A stretch of DNA of 64,000 nt from Aegilops tauschii subsp. strangulata (Eukaryota; Streptophyta; Magnoliopsida; Poales; Poaceae). Within the stretch, counting starts at the first letter, position 1. Every line of letters starts with the position of its first letter. Below the pieces are notes generated by a model. The model had not been told where the DNA came from. It did not search any database and saw only the letters and a program-made list of their open reading frames with translations. The DNA is taken from contig NC_053035.3 of NCBI RefSeq assembly GCF_002575655.3, positions 380,099,792-380,163,791 on the forward strand. Reading direction: 5' to 3'. The translations under genes were made by a program, and so were the position numbers. This document shows, piece after piece, positions 23,741 to 34,737 of this stretch.

Positions 23741-24120
23741 CCAATGAGTGGATGACATCTGTCCCAACGATCAGCGGACACGTGTTTCCTCCAGCCAATG
23801 ATGATGTTACATGTGGAAAATCCCCATTGGTCGGGGCTGTTAACGGGTTATCGGATCCAAAACCCGACCCGATAGCTTAAGGGCGTTCCGTTACGGTGGA
23901 TGCCACGTGTCGGTCACCCTTGACGAAAGCACTTCTGTGACGCGCGATTTATCGTCATGGAAGTGGACACTTTCGTGATGATAATTTTGGTAATGTCATG
24001 GAACACTTCTACGACAGCACATGTATGACTATCTTGATTCTGTCATAAATTTGTCATGGATGTACATGCATGAAAAAAACGCGACCTACTGTGACAAACA
24101 CGTATCATCACGGAAGTGTA

Positions 24121-24133
24121 TTTTTTTGTAGTG
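24121..24133 (-). repeat. CACTA terminal inverted repeat (right end)
   Basis: Read on the minus strand it is CACTACAAAAAAA. The following tta (24134-24136) would be the 3 bp target duplication, but the partner copy is not in the window, so it is unverified. Confidence 0.65.
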
Positions 24134-24834
24134 TTATCGAGGGCGTTACAGCCCGGTATATGTTGCAAATTCCGAATACCTTAGGGAGTGTTCGGCGTCG
24201 CGAGTTTGGCCTTATATGCATCAGCTCCGAATCATGTCTTTGGTCAATAGTTGGGTTTGCCCAACTCCCGTGTTTTGCTACCTTACGTTCCGCTCTATCG
24301 GCTAAGGTGGCACCGGGAGAACTACTGCGATTGTGCCCTGGTTCATCCGGGTGAGCACCTCAGTAGAGAAAGCCGAAAACTGACTGTCATGATAAAGCGC
24401 GAGACTGGTCAACCACTCGATGACTCAGCGGAATCTTCGGGATTCCTCCGCATTAACGAAGGACCGTTTCCCGGTCATGTACGTACGCGCACCGTATTTG
24501 GATGAACGCGGAAGTACCATGGGCTATATAGTAGCCCCACCATCAAACTCCTATGGCTAAGTGAAAGTGTTAAAGCTATATAGTTCGATTGCCTTGTTCG
24601 CCACGCTATCACCTCCTCAAACGGACCAAGACGTTGGATCAAGTGTGAGTATGCGCTTTACCGAACACCCCCGCATTATATGCGTGGGGGCTGAAGCCGA
24701 CGACTGCAATCTTTCAGGTTATATACATATATACATAAACGGCCGCACAGGAGGCACTATATTACTTTACGGGGAAAAGTATAAAAACAGCCTTTATAAT
24801 CAAAATAGCATTGTTTTTACAATCAAGATACATG
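24134..24834 (-). other. 3' non-coding region of element B
   Basis: It lies downstream of the minus-strand stop codon of the B gene and has no coding capacity. It contains the hairpin cacccccgcattatatgcg-tgggggctg near 24665-24690. Element B's 3' LTR should lie further left but is not seen. The sequence is cut at 24133 by the CACTA terminus, consistent with CACTA inserting into B. Confidence 0.6.
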
Positions 24835-25689
24835 TCACTGGAACATGATACTCTTTGAGCACTGAGCCTCTATTAAATGGGCGCCTTCTAGGACTTCTTC
24901 AAAATAGTGCTCGGGCGAGTCCTGGCCTCCGGTCGGACCCCTGGTTGCAATATCGGTGGCCTCCATCTCTGCCCAGTATGTCTTAACATGGGCAAGAGCC
25001 ATCCGTGCACCCTCTATGCACGCCGACCTCTTTACATCGTCGATATGCGGCATAGCACGAAGAAATCGTTGCACTAAACCAAAATAACTATCCGGACTTG
25101 GTTCCTTCGGTCAAGGATGATCCATGACAGACCTCATGGCAAGCCCGGACAACCTATGGAGCTCGGCCCACTCGGCCATTTGTTCATTTAACAGCAGCAG
25201 GCGCTTTGGAGCACTGAACATCGACCAGAACAACCTTTCCACCTCATGATCCTTCTGATCTTTGAAATACTCAGTCGCATCAGCAACACTCTTTGCTAAG
25301 CCCAAGTATGGGTCTGCAGCACTCCATAATTGATCCAGAGGGGCATACTTCGGATCACCGAACTTCGTCCGCAATAGGAAGGGCTTCCCGGCCATGATAT
25401 CTCCAGCTTGGCGAAGCTCCTCCCGCGCCGCTATGATTTCAGAGCCCGTTTCCTTGGCTGCTTCCAAGGCCTTCTTCAAGTCAGCCACTTTCGCCTGGCT
25501 TTCCCTTTCAAGGAGCTCATAGCGGCTGGCGGCATTTTGCAGCTCAAGAGCCATGTTGGCTATTTTTTGTTCGCTCTGGCGATGAGCAGCCTGTTCGGCT
25601 TTTAACTCTTCGACTGCCTTCACGGCGGCCGCTTCACTTCTTCTGGCTTGTTCCTTGGCTCGGGCAAGTTCTGCCCAAAGGATCTCCAT
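24835..25689 (-). pseudogene. Element B gene, coiled-coil and C-terminal part (Gypsy-associated)
   Basis: Minus-strand frame from about 25689 to 24835. An N-terminal coiled coil rich in Ala/Glu/Lys/Arg (from EILWAELARAKEQARRSEAA, about 90 residues) is followed by a conserved region with GDPKYAPLDQLWSAADPYL and ERLFWSMFSAPKRLLLL, then a C-terminal YFGLVQRFLRAMPHIDDV block. One TGA at 25111-25113 interrupts the frame between MDHP and PKEPSPDSY; the frame is otherwise continuous, suggesting TGG to TGA mutation. This is the C-terminus of the plant 'putative gypsy type transposon' (PF04195-like) protein of unknown function found in non-autonomous grass Gypsy elements. Element F carries a related gene. 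Confidence 0.75.
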
Positions 25690-27206
25690 GGCGGCAGCTC
25701 CATCTGCAGTCGAAGCATATTATAGATACTAGCATCATGCTCCTCTTAATATTTGTTGATCACCCGAAAATACATACCCCGCGCCTCGTCAAGCTGCTTG
25801 TTCACAAGCGTGATGTCGGCATCCGCCACGTCAAGCTGCCGCCTCAGTTCGGCAAAATTAGCAGTCCGGTCAGCCGCTGGACCCTCATCCGCCTGCACCT
25901 GAAAGCAGTGCGATCATTACCTGGGACTATGATCCTCTGTTTGCCGCCTCTGGACGGCAACAGAGTCTCAGGGGCTACTGTCCATACAGGGCACACCTAG
26001 CGTGTGCGGTACAGTCAAAAATATATATATTACTTTGCGTACCTCAAAGCCTCTTAATAGGCTTGTAAAAGCTTCATTTAACCCGCTTTTGGTGGATGAA
26101 ATCCTCTCAACCACCGTACCCCTCAAGGTACGATGCGCCTCTGAGATAGCCGCTTGCTCCAAAAGACCCATCAATGTGTCCGTCTGGGCACCGGACAGTC
26201 CCGGGCTCTTTCTGTTGCTCTCCTTAGGAGACGGATACTCCGGATTTCGGGCGGCCGAAGAGTTACCTTCTGGCCTTTGCGGATCAGGAGAAGTCCTCTG
26301 CGACGACACCTCAGGGTTGTCCGTCTCACGAAGTGGGGAAGCAGGGGAAGGCATTTCGCTCTCCATCATCTCCGAAAGAAGATCCCCTGAAGACGAACTT
26401 TGTTGAGAAGGGCTATGAGCCGGACTGCAAAACATATTCCCCGGTTGTTATTCTCAGAGAAAAAAGATATATTTATCAAAGTGCCTTTGTTCACTTACGT
26501 CTCGGTTGATGGCTGGCCCCCTTGCAGGCACTGTGCGGCAAGGACGCCCTCCGGGCCAGGGCCCCCTGGCGAAGGTTTCTTCCCTCGTTTGGAAGCCTCC
26601 GTTTCAATATCTTCAGGGGCGCCCCTTTTCTTCCCGTGGGGAGAGGGGATTTTAGATTCACCTCCCTGATCACCCTCCTTTGCGGAGGAACTAATTCCCC
26701 CGGTTTAGATGTGTAATGTATGAAACCCTCCCTCGGCTTCTCTATTCCTCCCTTCATCTTCTCCTGATGGCACTTGATAGGGTGCGCGCTGAAGCATCCT
26801 AGTTAGTACAGGATCCGGCGAGCCTTCGGGAAGAGGGGCCGAACACCTGATCCTCTCCGCCTTTCTTATCCAATCCTGGCCGAGGGTGGTTTATCAGAAT
26901 GATGTTGTAACAAACATAATAACAGCATGTTCGGTTGCAGAGTTACTTACTTGGGTATCTGGACGATTGCAGTTCAGACCCGCATCCTCGGTGGTGTCCG
27001 GACACTTTATTCGTGATCGAAGAATAATTGATACATCCCTTCGAGCGTCACGCCGAATAAGTGTTGAATACTCCGCGGTCCTTCCGGGTTGAACTCCCAC
27101 ATACGGAGAGATCGACGTTGGCATGGCAGGACCCGACGGACCAGCATTACTTGTATTACATTGACGAGACTAACATCCCTCTTGAGGAGATGTCCGATGC
27201 GGCTTT
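25690..27206 (-). pseudogene. Element B gene, middle exons
   Basis: Minus-strand exons separated by introns. A Ser/Pro-rich segment (26435-25968) includes SPSQQSSSSGDLLSEMME and LMGLLEQAAISEAHRTLRG. A further segment at 27206 to about 26990 reads RIGHLLKRDVSLVNVIQVM, then MWEFNPEGPRSIQHLFGVT, and meets a stop or frameshift at FFDHE. It ends at a donor-like caagtaagtaac on the minus strand. Across the element A insertion the codons read LTLQS (right side) then RIGH (left side), so A sits within this coding sequence. The break near 27030 shows the gene is decayed. Confidence 0.65.
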
Positions 27207-28689
27207 TGATATGTCTCCGTCGTATCTATAATTTTTGATTGTTCCATGCCAATATTATTCAACTTTCATATACTTTTGGCAACTTTTTATATTATTTTTG
27301 GGACTAACATATTGATCCAGTGCCCAGTGCCAGTTCCTGTCTGTTGCATGTTTTATGTTTCGCAGAAACCCCATATAAAACGGAGTCCAAACGGGATAAA
27401 AACGGACAGAGAATTATTTTGGAATATTTGTGATTTTTGGGAAGTAAAATCAACGCGAGACGGTGCCCGAGGTGGCCACGAGACAGGGGCCCACCCCCTC
27501 TCCAGGTGGGCGCGCCCCACCCTCCTGGGCCACTCGTAAGGCGGTTGATGCCCTTCTTTGGCTGCAAGAAAGCTAATTTTTGGAAAAAGATCTGGGCGAA
27601 GGTTTCAATCCAATCAGAGTTACGGATCTCCGGATATTAAAGAAACGGTGCCAGGGCAGAATCCCAGAACGCAGAAACAAAGAGGGACAGAGAGATAGAT
27701 CCAATCTCGGAGGGGCTCTCGCCCCTCCCACGCCATGGGAGCCAAGGACCAGAGGGGAAACCCTTCTCATATCTAGGGAGGAGGTCAATGAAGAAGAAGA
27801 AGAAAGGGGCTCTCTCCCCCTTGCTTCCGGTGGCGCCGGAACGCCGCCGGGGGCCATCATCATCACCGCGATCTTCACCAACACCTCCGCTATCTTCTCC
27901 AACATCTCCATCACCTTGCCCCTTCTATATACAACGGTCCACTCTCTCGTAACCCGCTGTACCCTCTACTTGAACATGGTGCTTTATGCTTCATATTATT
28001 ATCCAATTGCTATGATTAGTTTGAGTTGCATGTTTTATTATTGGTGCTGTCCTATGGTGCTCTCCGTGTCGCGCAAGCATGAGGGATCCCCGCTGTATGG
28101 TTTGCAATATGTTCATGATTTGCTTATGGTGGGTGGCGTGAGTGACAAAAGCACAGACCCGAGTAAGTAGGTTGTTTGCGTATGGGATAAAGAGGACTTG
28201 ATACTTTAATGCTATGGTTGGGTTTTACCTTAATGAATCTTTAGTAGTTGCGGATGCTTGCTAGAGTTCCAATCATAAGGGCATATGATCCAAGAAGAGA
28301 AAGTATGTTAGCTTATGCCTCTCCCTCAAATAGAATTTCAATAGTGATTATCGGTCTAGTAACGTAGTCAATTGCTTAGGGACAATTCCACAACTCCTAC
28401 CACCACTTTTCCACACTCGCTATATTTACTTTATTTCATCTTTATCAAAACAGCCCTAGTTTATATTTACGCATTCTTTATTATCTTGCAAATCTATCCA
28501 ACAACACCTATAAAGTACTTCTAGTTTCATACTTGGTCTAGGTAAAGCGAACACTAAGCGTGCGTAGAGCCGTATCAGTGGCAGATAGGACTTGAGAGGA
28601 TATTTGTTCTACCTTTAGCTCCTCATTGGGTTCGACACTCTTACTTATCGAAAGAGGCTACAACTATCCCGTATACTTGCGGGTCATCA
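27207..28689 (+). repeat. 5' LTR of element A
   Basis: It is 1483 bp. It starts TGATATGTCTCC (C to T against the 3' copy) and ends cgggtcatca. It lacks about 58 bp present in the 3' LTR (around 33990-34060), and its TATA region reads ggatattaaag where the 3' LTR has ggatataaaag. Confidence 0.92.
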
Positions 28690-28700
28690 AGACCTTTTTC

Positions 28701-28718
28701 TGGCGCCGTTGCCGGGGA
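28701..28718 (+). other. Primer-binding site, tRNA-Asp type
   Basis: tggcgccgttgccgggga follows the 5' LTR after an 11-base spacer. It is the primer site typical of Athila-lineage plant Gypsy elements, complementary to the 3' end of tRNA-Asp. Confidence 0.88.
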
Positions 28719-28813
28719 GTCATAGCGTGGGGTGAATATTCTCGTGTGTGCTTGTTTGCTTTATCACTAAGTAATTTTTATTTGCTGTTCTTAGTTGTTC
28801 TTTATCTTTAGTT

Positions 28814-30148
28814 ATGGATATGGAACACGAAATACCAAAAAAATTAGGTGTACTTGCTACTCATGGAGATGGGGTAACTCCTAAAACCCTCGATTCTCAT
28901 TATGTGAAAGATATTATGTACTACTTTGATAATCCTGAGAAAACCCCATTCAACTTTATAATGGGAGACACGTTGGATCAACATGAATACTTTAGGGATT
29001 ATCACTTGACTCAAAAAGGGAAACTATTATGGGATCAAATTGATATGTTATATTGGTATGCTCGGGATCTATGCTTGAGATATGATTATACTTGTTGTTC
29101 TAGGATGAAGGCTCCACACCTTCCCTTTTCATGCGAATTTAATGATAATAAAACCTTGGCTTCTTATGCTAATGGTATATATGATTACTATGATGTGGAA
29201 CAAATAGAAGAATTTGTTGCTTTCAAGGGTGCTTATGAAATTGAATCTTTGTTTGAAAAGTATGAAGCTTTTGATGATGATGGTGTTTATAGGCCTGAAA
29301 ATTATGCTATATTGAAATATTGCTATGATAATTATGAATATAACTCCAATATTGATGCGTTTATTGAGAAAGTCTCCGCTGTCCAAGAAGAGACTAATAT
29401 TTTGCAGGAGTCTATGGAAGAAGAAATTGATGAAACTGTGAGCTCATTGGATGAAAAAGATGATGAGGAGAGCGAAGAACAAAAGGAGGAAGAGCGGATT
29501 GATCACCCGTGCCCACCTTCTAATGAGAGTAACTCTTCAACTCATACATTGTTTAATTCCCCTTCGTGCTTACCGAAGGATGATTGCTATGATCCCGTTG
29601 ATTCTCTTGAAATATCCCTTTTTGATGATGCTTGCTATGCTTGTGGCCAAGATGCCAATATGAGTTATGCTTATGGAGATGAACTTGCTATAGTTCCTTA
29701 TGTTAAACATGAAATTGTTGCTATTGCACCCACGCATGATAGTCCTATTATCTTTTTGAATTCTCCCGACTACACTATATCGGAGAAGTTTGTGCTTATT
29801 AAGGATTATATTGTTGGGTTGCCTTTTACCGTTGCACATGATAATTTTGATGAATGTAATATGCGTGTGCTTTCTGCTCCTACTTGCAATTATTATGAGA
29901 GAGGAACTATATCTCCACCTCTCTATGTTTCCAATATGATAGAATTGCAAGAAACTGCTTATACTATGCATTGGCCTTTACTTGGTGTGCATGAATTGTT
30001 CTTTTATGACATGCCGATGCATAGGAAGAGAGTTAGACTTCATTATTACTTGATATATGTTACTTTGTGCTCACTACTAAATTACAAATCATTGTTAATT
30101 AAAACTGGCTTTGATATACCTTGGGATCCGGGTGGATCCATTACTTGA
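28814..30148 (+). CDS. Element A protein of unknown function (444 aa)
   Basis: An uninterrupted ATG-to-TGA frame begins about 95 bp after the primer site, where gag would normally start. The protein is acidic and Tyr/Asp/Glu-rich. Residues about 1-180 are Tyr-rich (e.g. YWYARDLCLRYDYTCC); about 190-235 form an acidic Glu-rich helix (ESMEEEIDE, EESEEQKEEE); the C-terminal half is mixed and ends FDIPWDPGGSIT. I recognise no nucleocapsid, protease, reverse transcriptase or integrase motif, no signal peptide and no membrane segment. It may be a diverged gag-like or packaging protein of a non-autonomous family. The intact length in a non-autonomous element suggests recent insertion or selection. 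Confidence 0.7.
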   Translation: MDMEHEIPKKLGVLATHGDGVTPKTLDSHYVKDIMYYFDNPEKTPFNFIMGDTLDQHEYFRDYHLTQKGKLLWDQIDMLYWYARDLCLRYDYTCCSRMKAPHLPFSCEFNDNKTLASYANGIYDYYDVEQIEEFVAFKGAYEIESLFEKYEAFDDDGVYRPENYAILKYCYDNYEYNSNIDAFIEKVSAVQEETNILQESMEEEIDETVSSLDEKDDEESEEQKEEERIDHPCPPSNESNSSTHTLFNSPSCLPKDDCYDPVDSLEISLFDDACYACGQDANMSYAYGDELAIVPYVKHEIVAIAPTHDSPIIFLNSPDYTISEKFVLIKDYIVGLPFTVAHDNFDECNMRVLSAPTCNYYERGTISPPLYVSNMIELQETAYTMHWPLLGVHELFFYDMPMHRKRVRLHYYLIYVTLCSLLNYKSLLIKTGFDIPWDPGGSIT

Positions 30149-33100
30149 GCACTATTTGCCTAGCTTAATGGCTTTAAAGAAAGCGCTGCCAGGGAGACAA
30201 CCCGGAAGTTTTATAGAGTCATTTATTTCTGTGAGTTCTTTTATATAGTTTAAAAACAAAAATAAATAAAGAGGGGAACCTAAATCCTTTTTCAAAAAGG
30301 AAAGTGAAAGTGAGAAAGACAAGCATTGTTGAAGTGGGAGCTAGCCTTGAACTTTGTTCATGCTCACGGAAACTTTGTGAATCTTGATTACAGAAACTTT
30401 TCAACAAAAATAAGTATCCCCTTGTACAATTCCATTGTATTATAAAAATAATGTGCCAAGGTTTGCCTTTAGGATGTTTACAATGCTTGTTGGTTTGTAC
30501 GGTGCAGGACAGAAACTTTGTCTGTAGTACGCGATTTTACATTTTTACCTCGAACGTCAAATGGTTCTGATTCCTTTTGCACTATCTTGCTGTACAAATT
30601 TTTTATGTTTCCTAATTTTGGTAGAATTGTTTGGGTACCAGAAGTATGGTGAATGTTCAGATTGCTACAGACTGTTCTGTTTTTGACAGATTCTGTTTTT
30701 GATGCATAGTTTGCTTGTTTTGATGAAACTATCAATTTATATCAGTGGATTTAGCCATGGAAAAGCTATATTACAGTAGACACAATGCAAAAACAAAATA
30801 TGAATTGGTTTGCAACAGTACTTAGAGTAGTGATTTGCTTTATTATACTAATGGATCTTACCGAGTTTTCTGTTGAAGTTTTGTGTGGATGAAGTGTTCG
30901 ATGATCGAGAAGGTCTCGATGTGAGAAGAAGGAAGAGAGGCAAGAGCTCAAGCTTGGGGATGCCCGAGGCACCCCAAGTAAATATTGAAGGAGACTCAAG
31001 CGTCTAAGCTTGGGGATGCCCCGGAAGGCATCCCCTCTTTCTTCAACAAGTATCGGTATGTTTCCGTATTCGTTTCGTTCATGCGATATGTGCAATCTTG
31101 GAGCGTCTTTTGCACTTAGTTTTCATTTTTCTTTTATGCACCATGCTGGTATGAGATAGTCCTTGGTTGATTTATAGAATGCTCGTTGCACTTCACTTAT
31201 ATCTTTTGAGTATGGCTTTATAGAATGCTTCATGTGCTTCACTTATATCATTTGAAGATTGGATTGCCTATTTCTCTTCACATAGAAAACCGCCATTTGT
31301 AGAATGCTCTTTTGCCTCACTTATATTTGTTAGAGCGTGGGCATATCTTTTGTAGAAAGAATTAAACTCTCTTGCTTCACTTATATCTATTTAGAGAGAT
31401 GACAGGAATTGGTCATTCACATGGTTAGTCATAAAATCCTACATAAACTTGTAGATCGCTGAATATGATATGTTTGATTCCTTGCAATAGTTTTGCGATA
31501 TAAAGGTGGTGATATTAGAGTCATGCTAGTGGGTGACTGTGGATTAGTAGAAATACTCGTGTTGAGGTTTGTGATTCCCGTAGCATGCACGTATGGTGAA
31601 CCGTTATGTGATGAAGTCGGAGCATGATTTATTTATTGATTGTCTTCCTTATGAGTGGCGGTCGGGGATGAGCGATGGTCTTTTCCTACCAATCTATCCC
31701 CCTAGGTGCATGCGCGTAGTACTTTGTTTCGATGACTAATAGATTTTTTCAATAAGAATGTGAGTTCTTTATGACTAATGTTGAGTCCATGGATCATACG
31801 CACTCTCACCCTTCCATCATTGCTAGCCTCTTCGGTACCGTGCATTGCCCTTTCTCACCTCGAGAGTTGGTGCAAACTTCTCCGGTGCATCCATACCCCG
31901 TGATACGATACGCTCAATCACACATAAGCCTCCTTATATCTTCCTCAAAACAGCCACCATACCTACCTATCATGGCATTTCCATAGCCATTCCGAGATAT
32001 ATTGCCATGCAACATTCATCATCATCATATACATGACTTGAGCATTTACTGTCATATTGCTTTGCATGATCGTATGATAGCTAGCATGACTTTTTCATGG
32101 CTTGTCCGTTTTTTGATGTCATTGCTACGCTAGATCATTGCACATCCCGGTACACCGCCGGAGGCATTCATATAGAGTCATATCTTTGTTCTAGTATCGA
32201 GTTGTAACATTGAGTTGTAAGTAAATAAAAGTGTGATGATCATCATTATTAGAGCATTGCCCCAGTGAGGAAAGGATGATGGAGACTATGATTCCCCCAC
32301 AAGTCGGGATGAGACTCCGGACTTTAAAAACAAATAAAAGAGGCCAAAGAAGCCCAAATAAAAAAAGAGGCCAAAGAAGCCCACCAAAAAAAATGAGAGA
32401 TAAGGAGAGAAGGGGCAATGTTACTATCCTTTTACCACACTTGTGCTTCAAAGTAGCACCATGTTCTTCATAGAGAGAGTCTCCTATGCTTTCACTTTCA
32501 TATACTAGTGGGAATTTTCATTATAGAACTTGGCTTTTATATTCCGATGATGGGCTTCCTCAAATGCTCAAGGTCTTCATGAGCAAGCAAGTTGGATGCA
32601 CACCCACTTAGTTTCAGTTTGAGCTTTCATACACTTATAGCTCTTAGTGCATCCGTTGCATGGCAATCCCTACTCCTCGCATTGACATCAATTGATGGGC
32701 ATCTCCATAGCCCGTTGATTAGCCGCGTCGATGTGAGACTTTCTCCCTTTTTGTCTTCTCCACATAACCTCCACCATCATACTCTATTCCACCTATAGTG
32801 CTATATCCATGGCTCACGCTCATGTATTGCGTGAAACTTGAAAAAGTTTGAGAACGTCAAAAGTATGAAACAATTGCTTGGCTTGTCATCGGGGTTGTGC
32901 ATGATGTGAATATTTTGTGTGGTGAAGATGGAGCATAGCCAGACTATATGATTTTGTAGGGATAACTTTCTTTGGCCATGTTATTTGGAAAAGACATGAT
33001 TGCTTTATTAGTAGGCTTGAAGTATTATTGTTTTTATGTCAAATGATAAACTACTGCCTTGAATCACATGTCTCTTAATATTCATGTCATGATTAGATAT

Positions 33101-33180
33101 ATGATCAAGAATATGCTAGGTAGCATTCCACATCAAAAATTATCTTTTTTTATCATTTACCTACTCGAGGACGAGCAGGA
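30149..33180 (+). other. Non-coding 3' internal region of element A
   Basis: About 3 kb, AT-rich, no protein seen. It contains two aagcttggggatgcc sequences (30950 and 31005 regions) resembling the terminal purine tract, the second within a 9 bp stem hairpin (31012-31035). A phrase of the form 'tagaatgctc...ttcacttatat' repeats about five times at 31170-31390. The end (32640-33197) is homologous to the internal end of element C (45140-45494). Confidence 0.7.
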
Positions 33181-33182
33181 AT

Positions 33183-33197
33183 TAAGCTTGGGGATGC
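33183..33197 (+). other. Polypurine tract of element A
   Basis: taagcttggggatgc immediately before the 3' LTR. The same sequence precedes the C LTR at about 45479-45493. Confidence 0.7.
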
Positions 33198-34737
33198 TGA
33201 TACGTCTCCGTCGTATCTATAATTTTTGATTGTTCCATGCCAATATTAATCAACTTTCACATACTTTTGGCAACTTTTTATATTATTTTTGGGACTAACA
33301 TATTGATCGAGTGCCCAGTGCCAGTTCCTGTCTGTTGCATGTTTTATGTTTCGCAGAAACCCCATATCAAACGGAGTCCAAACGGGATAAAAACGGACGG
33401 AGAATTATTTTGGAATATTTGTGATTTTTGGGAAGTAAAATCAATGCGAGACGATGCCCGAGGTGGCCACGAGACAGGGGCCCACGCCCTCTCTAGGTGG
33501 GCGCCCCCCTCCTGGGCCACTCGTAATGCGGTTGATGCCCTTCTTTGGCCGCAAGAAAGCTAATTTTTGGAAAAAGATCTGGGCGAAGGTTTCAATCCAA
33601 TCGGAGTTACGGATCTCCGGATATAAAAGAAACGGTGCCAGGGCAGAATCCCAGAACGCAGAAACAGAGAGGGACAGAGAGACAGATCCAATCTCGGAGG
33701 GGCTCTCGCCCCTCCCACACCATGGGAGCCAAGGACTAGAGGGGAAACCCTTCTCCCATCTAGGGAGGACGTCAACGAAGAAGAAGGGGGGGGGGGCTCT
33801 CTCCCCCTTGCTTCCGGTGGCGCCGGAACGCCGCCGGGGGCCATCATCATCACCGCGATCTTCACCAACACCTCCGCTATCTTCACCAACATCTCCATCA
33901 CCTTCCCCCTTCTATCTATAGCGGTCCACTCTCCCGCAACCCGCGGTACCCTCTACTTGAACATGGTGCTTTATGGTTCATATTATTATCCAATGATGTG
34001 TTGCCATCCAATGATGTCTGAGTAGATTTTCATTGTCCTATCGGTGATTGATGAATTGTATGATTGGTTTGAGTTGCATGTTTTATTAGTGGTGCTGTCC
34101 TATGGTGCTCTCCATGTCGCGCAAGCATGAGGGATCCCCGCTGTAGGGTTTGCAATATGTTCATGATTTGCTTATGGTGGGTGCCGTGAGTGACAGAAGC
34201 ACAGACCCAAGTAAGTAGGTTGTTTGCGTATGGGATAAAGGGGACTTGATACTTTAATGCTATGGTTGGGTTTTACCTTAATGAATCATTAGTAGTTGCG
34301 GATGCTTGCTAGAGTTCCAATCATAAGTGCATATGATCCAAGAAGAGAAAGTATGTTAGCTTATGCCTCACCCTCAAATAGAATTGCAATAGTGATTATC
34401 GGTCTAGTAACGTAGTCAATTGCTTAGGGACAATTCCACAACTCCTACCACCACTTTTCCACACTCGCTATATTTACTTTATTGCATCTTTATCAAAACA
34501 GCCCTAGTTTATATTTACACGTTCTTTATTATCTTGCAAATCTATCCAACAACACCTATAAAGTACTTCTAGTTTCATACTTGTTCTAGGAAAAGCGAAC
34601 ACTAAGCGTGCGTAGAGTCGTATCAGTGGCAGATAGGACTTGAGAGGATATTAGTTCTACCTTTAGCTCCTCGTTGGGTTCGACACTCTTACTTATCGAA
34701 AGAGGCTACAACTACCCCGTATACTTGCGGGTCATCA
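33198..34737 (+). repeat. 3' LTR of element A
   Basis: It is 1540 bp, starting TGATACGTCTCC and ending gggtcatca. A TATAAAAG box lies near 33620 and a poly-G run near 33787-33796. The part from 33445 onward is what was copied into every unit of the array to its right. Confidence 0.92.

Larger units (their letters stand above)
22401..24133 (+). mobile_element. Right end of a CACTA-type DNA transposon
   Basis: The segment ends in tttttttgtagtg (24121-24133), the reverse complement of CACTACAAAAAAA, a typical CACTA terminal inverted repeat. Inside the end lies about 0.9 kb of short GGGCC-centred repeats, as expected of CACTA subterminal regions. No matching CACTAC start was found to the left in this window, so the left end is outside it or lost. 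If the element is continuous, everything from position 1 to 24133, minus the LARD insertion, could belong to it. Positions 22401-22860 hold no other feature. No transposase gene is present. Confidence 0.65.
27207..34737 (+). mobile_element. Element A: complete non-autonomous Gypsy (Athila/Sabrina-type) LTR retrotransposon
   Basis: LTRs at 27207-28689 and 33198-34737, TG...CA bounded, with the identical 5 bp GCTTT at 27202-27206 and 34738-34742. The tRNA-Asp primer site and an aagcttgggga purine tract set the plus orientation. The only long reading frame (444 aa) lacks known polyprotein domains; there is no protease, reverse transcriptase or integrase. The LTR start (TGATACGTCTCC..., then aatttttgattgttccatgc) and the 3' internal end closely match element C, so A belongs to the same superfamily. 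It is inserted in the element B gene. Confidence 0.93.

Noticed and set aside
25408..26669. Plus-strand frames opposite the B gene
   Set aside because: They mirror the minus-strand coding exons; the minus frames carry the recognisable family blocks.
33454..33921. Pro/Ser/Arg-rich plus-strand frames in the A LTR and in every array unit
   Set aside because: They lie across the LTR leader, change frame with poly-G length between copies and are not conserved as protein.
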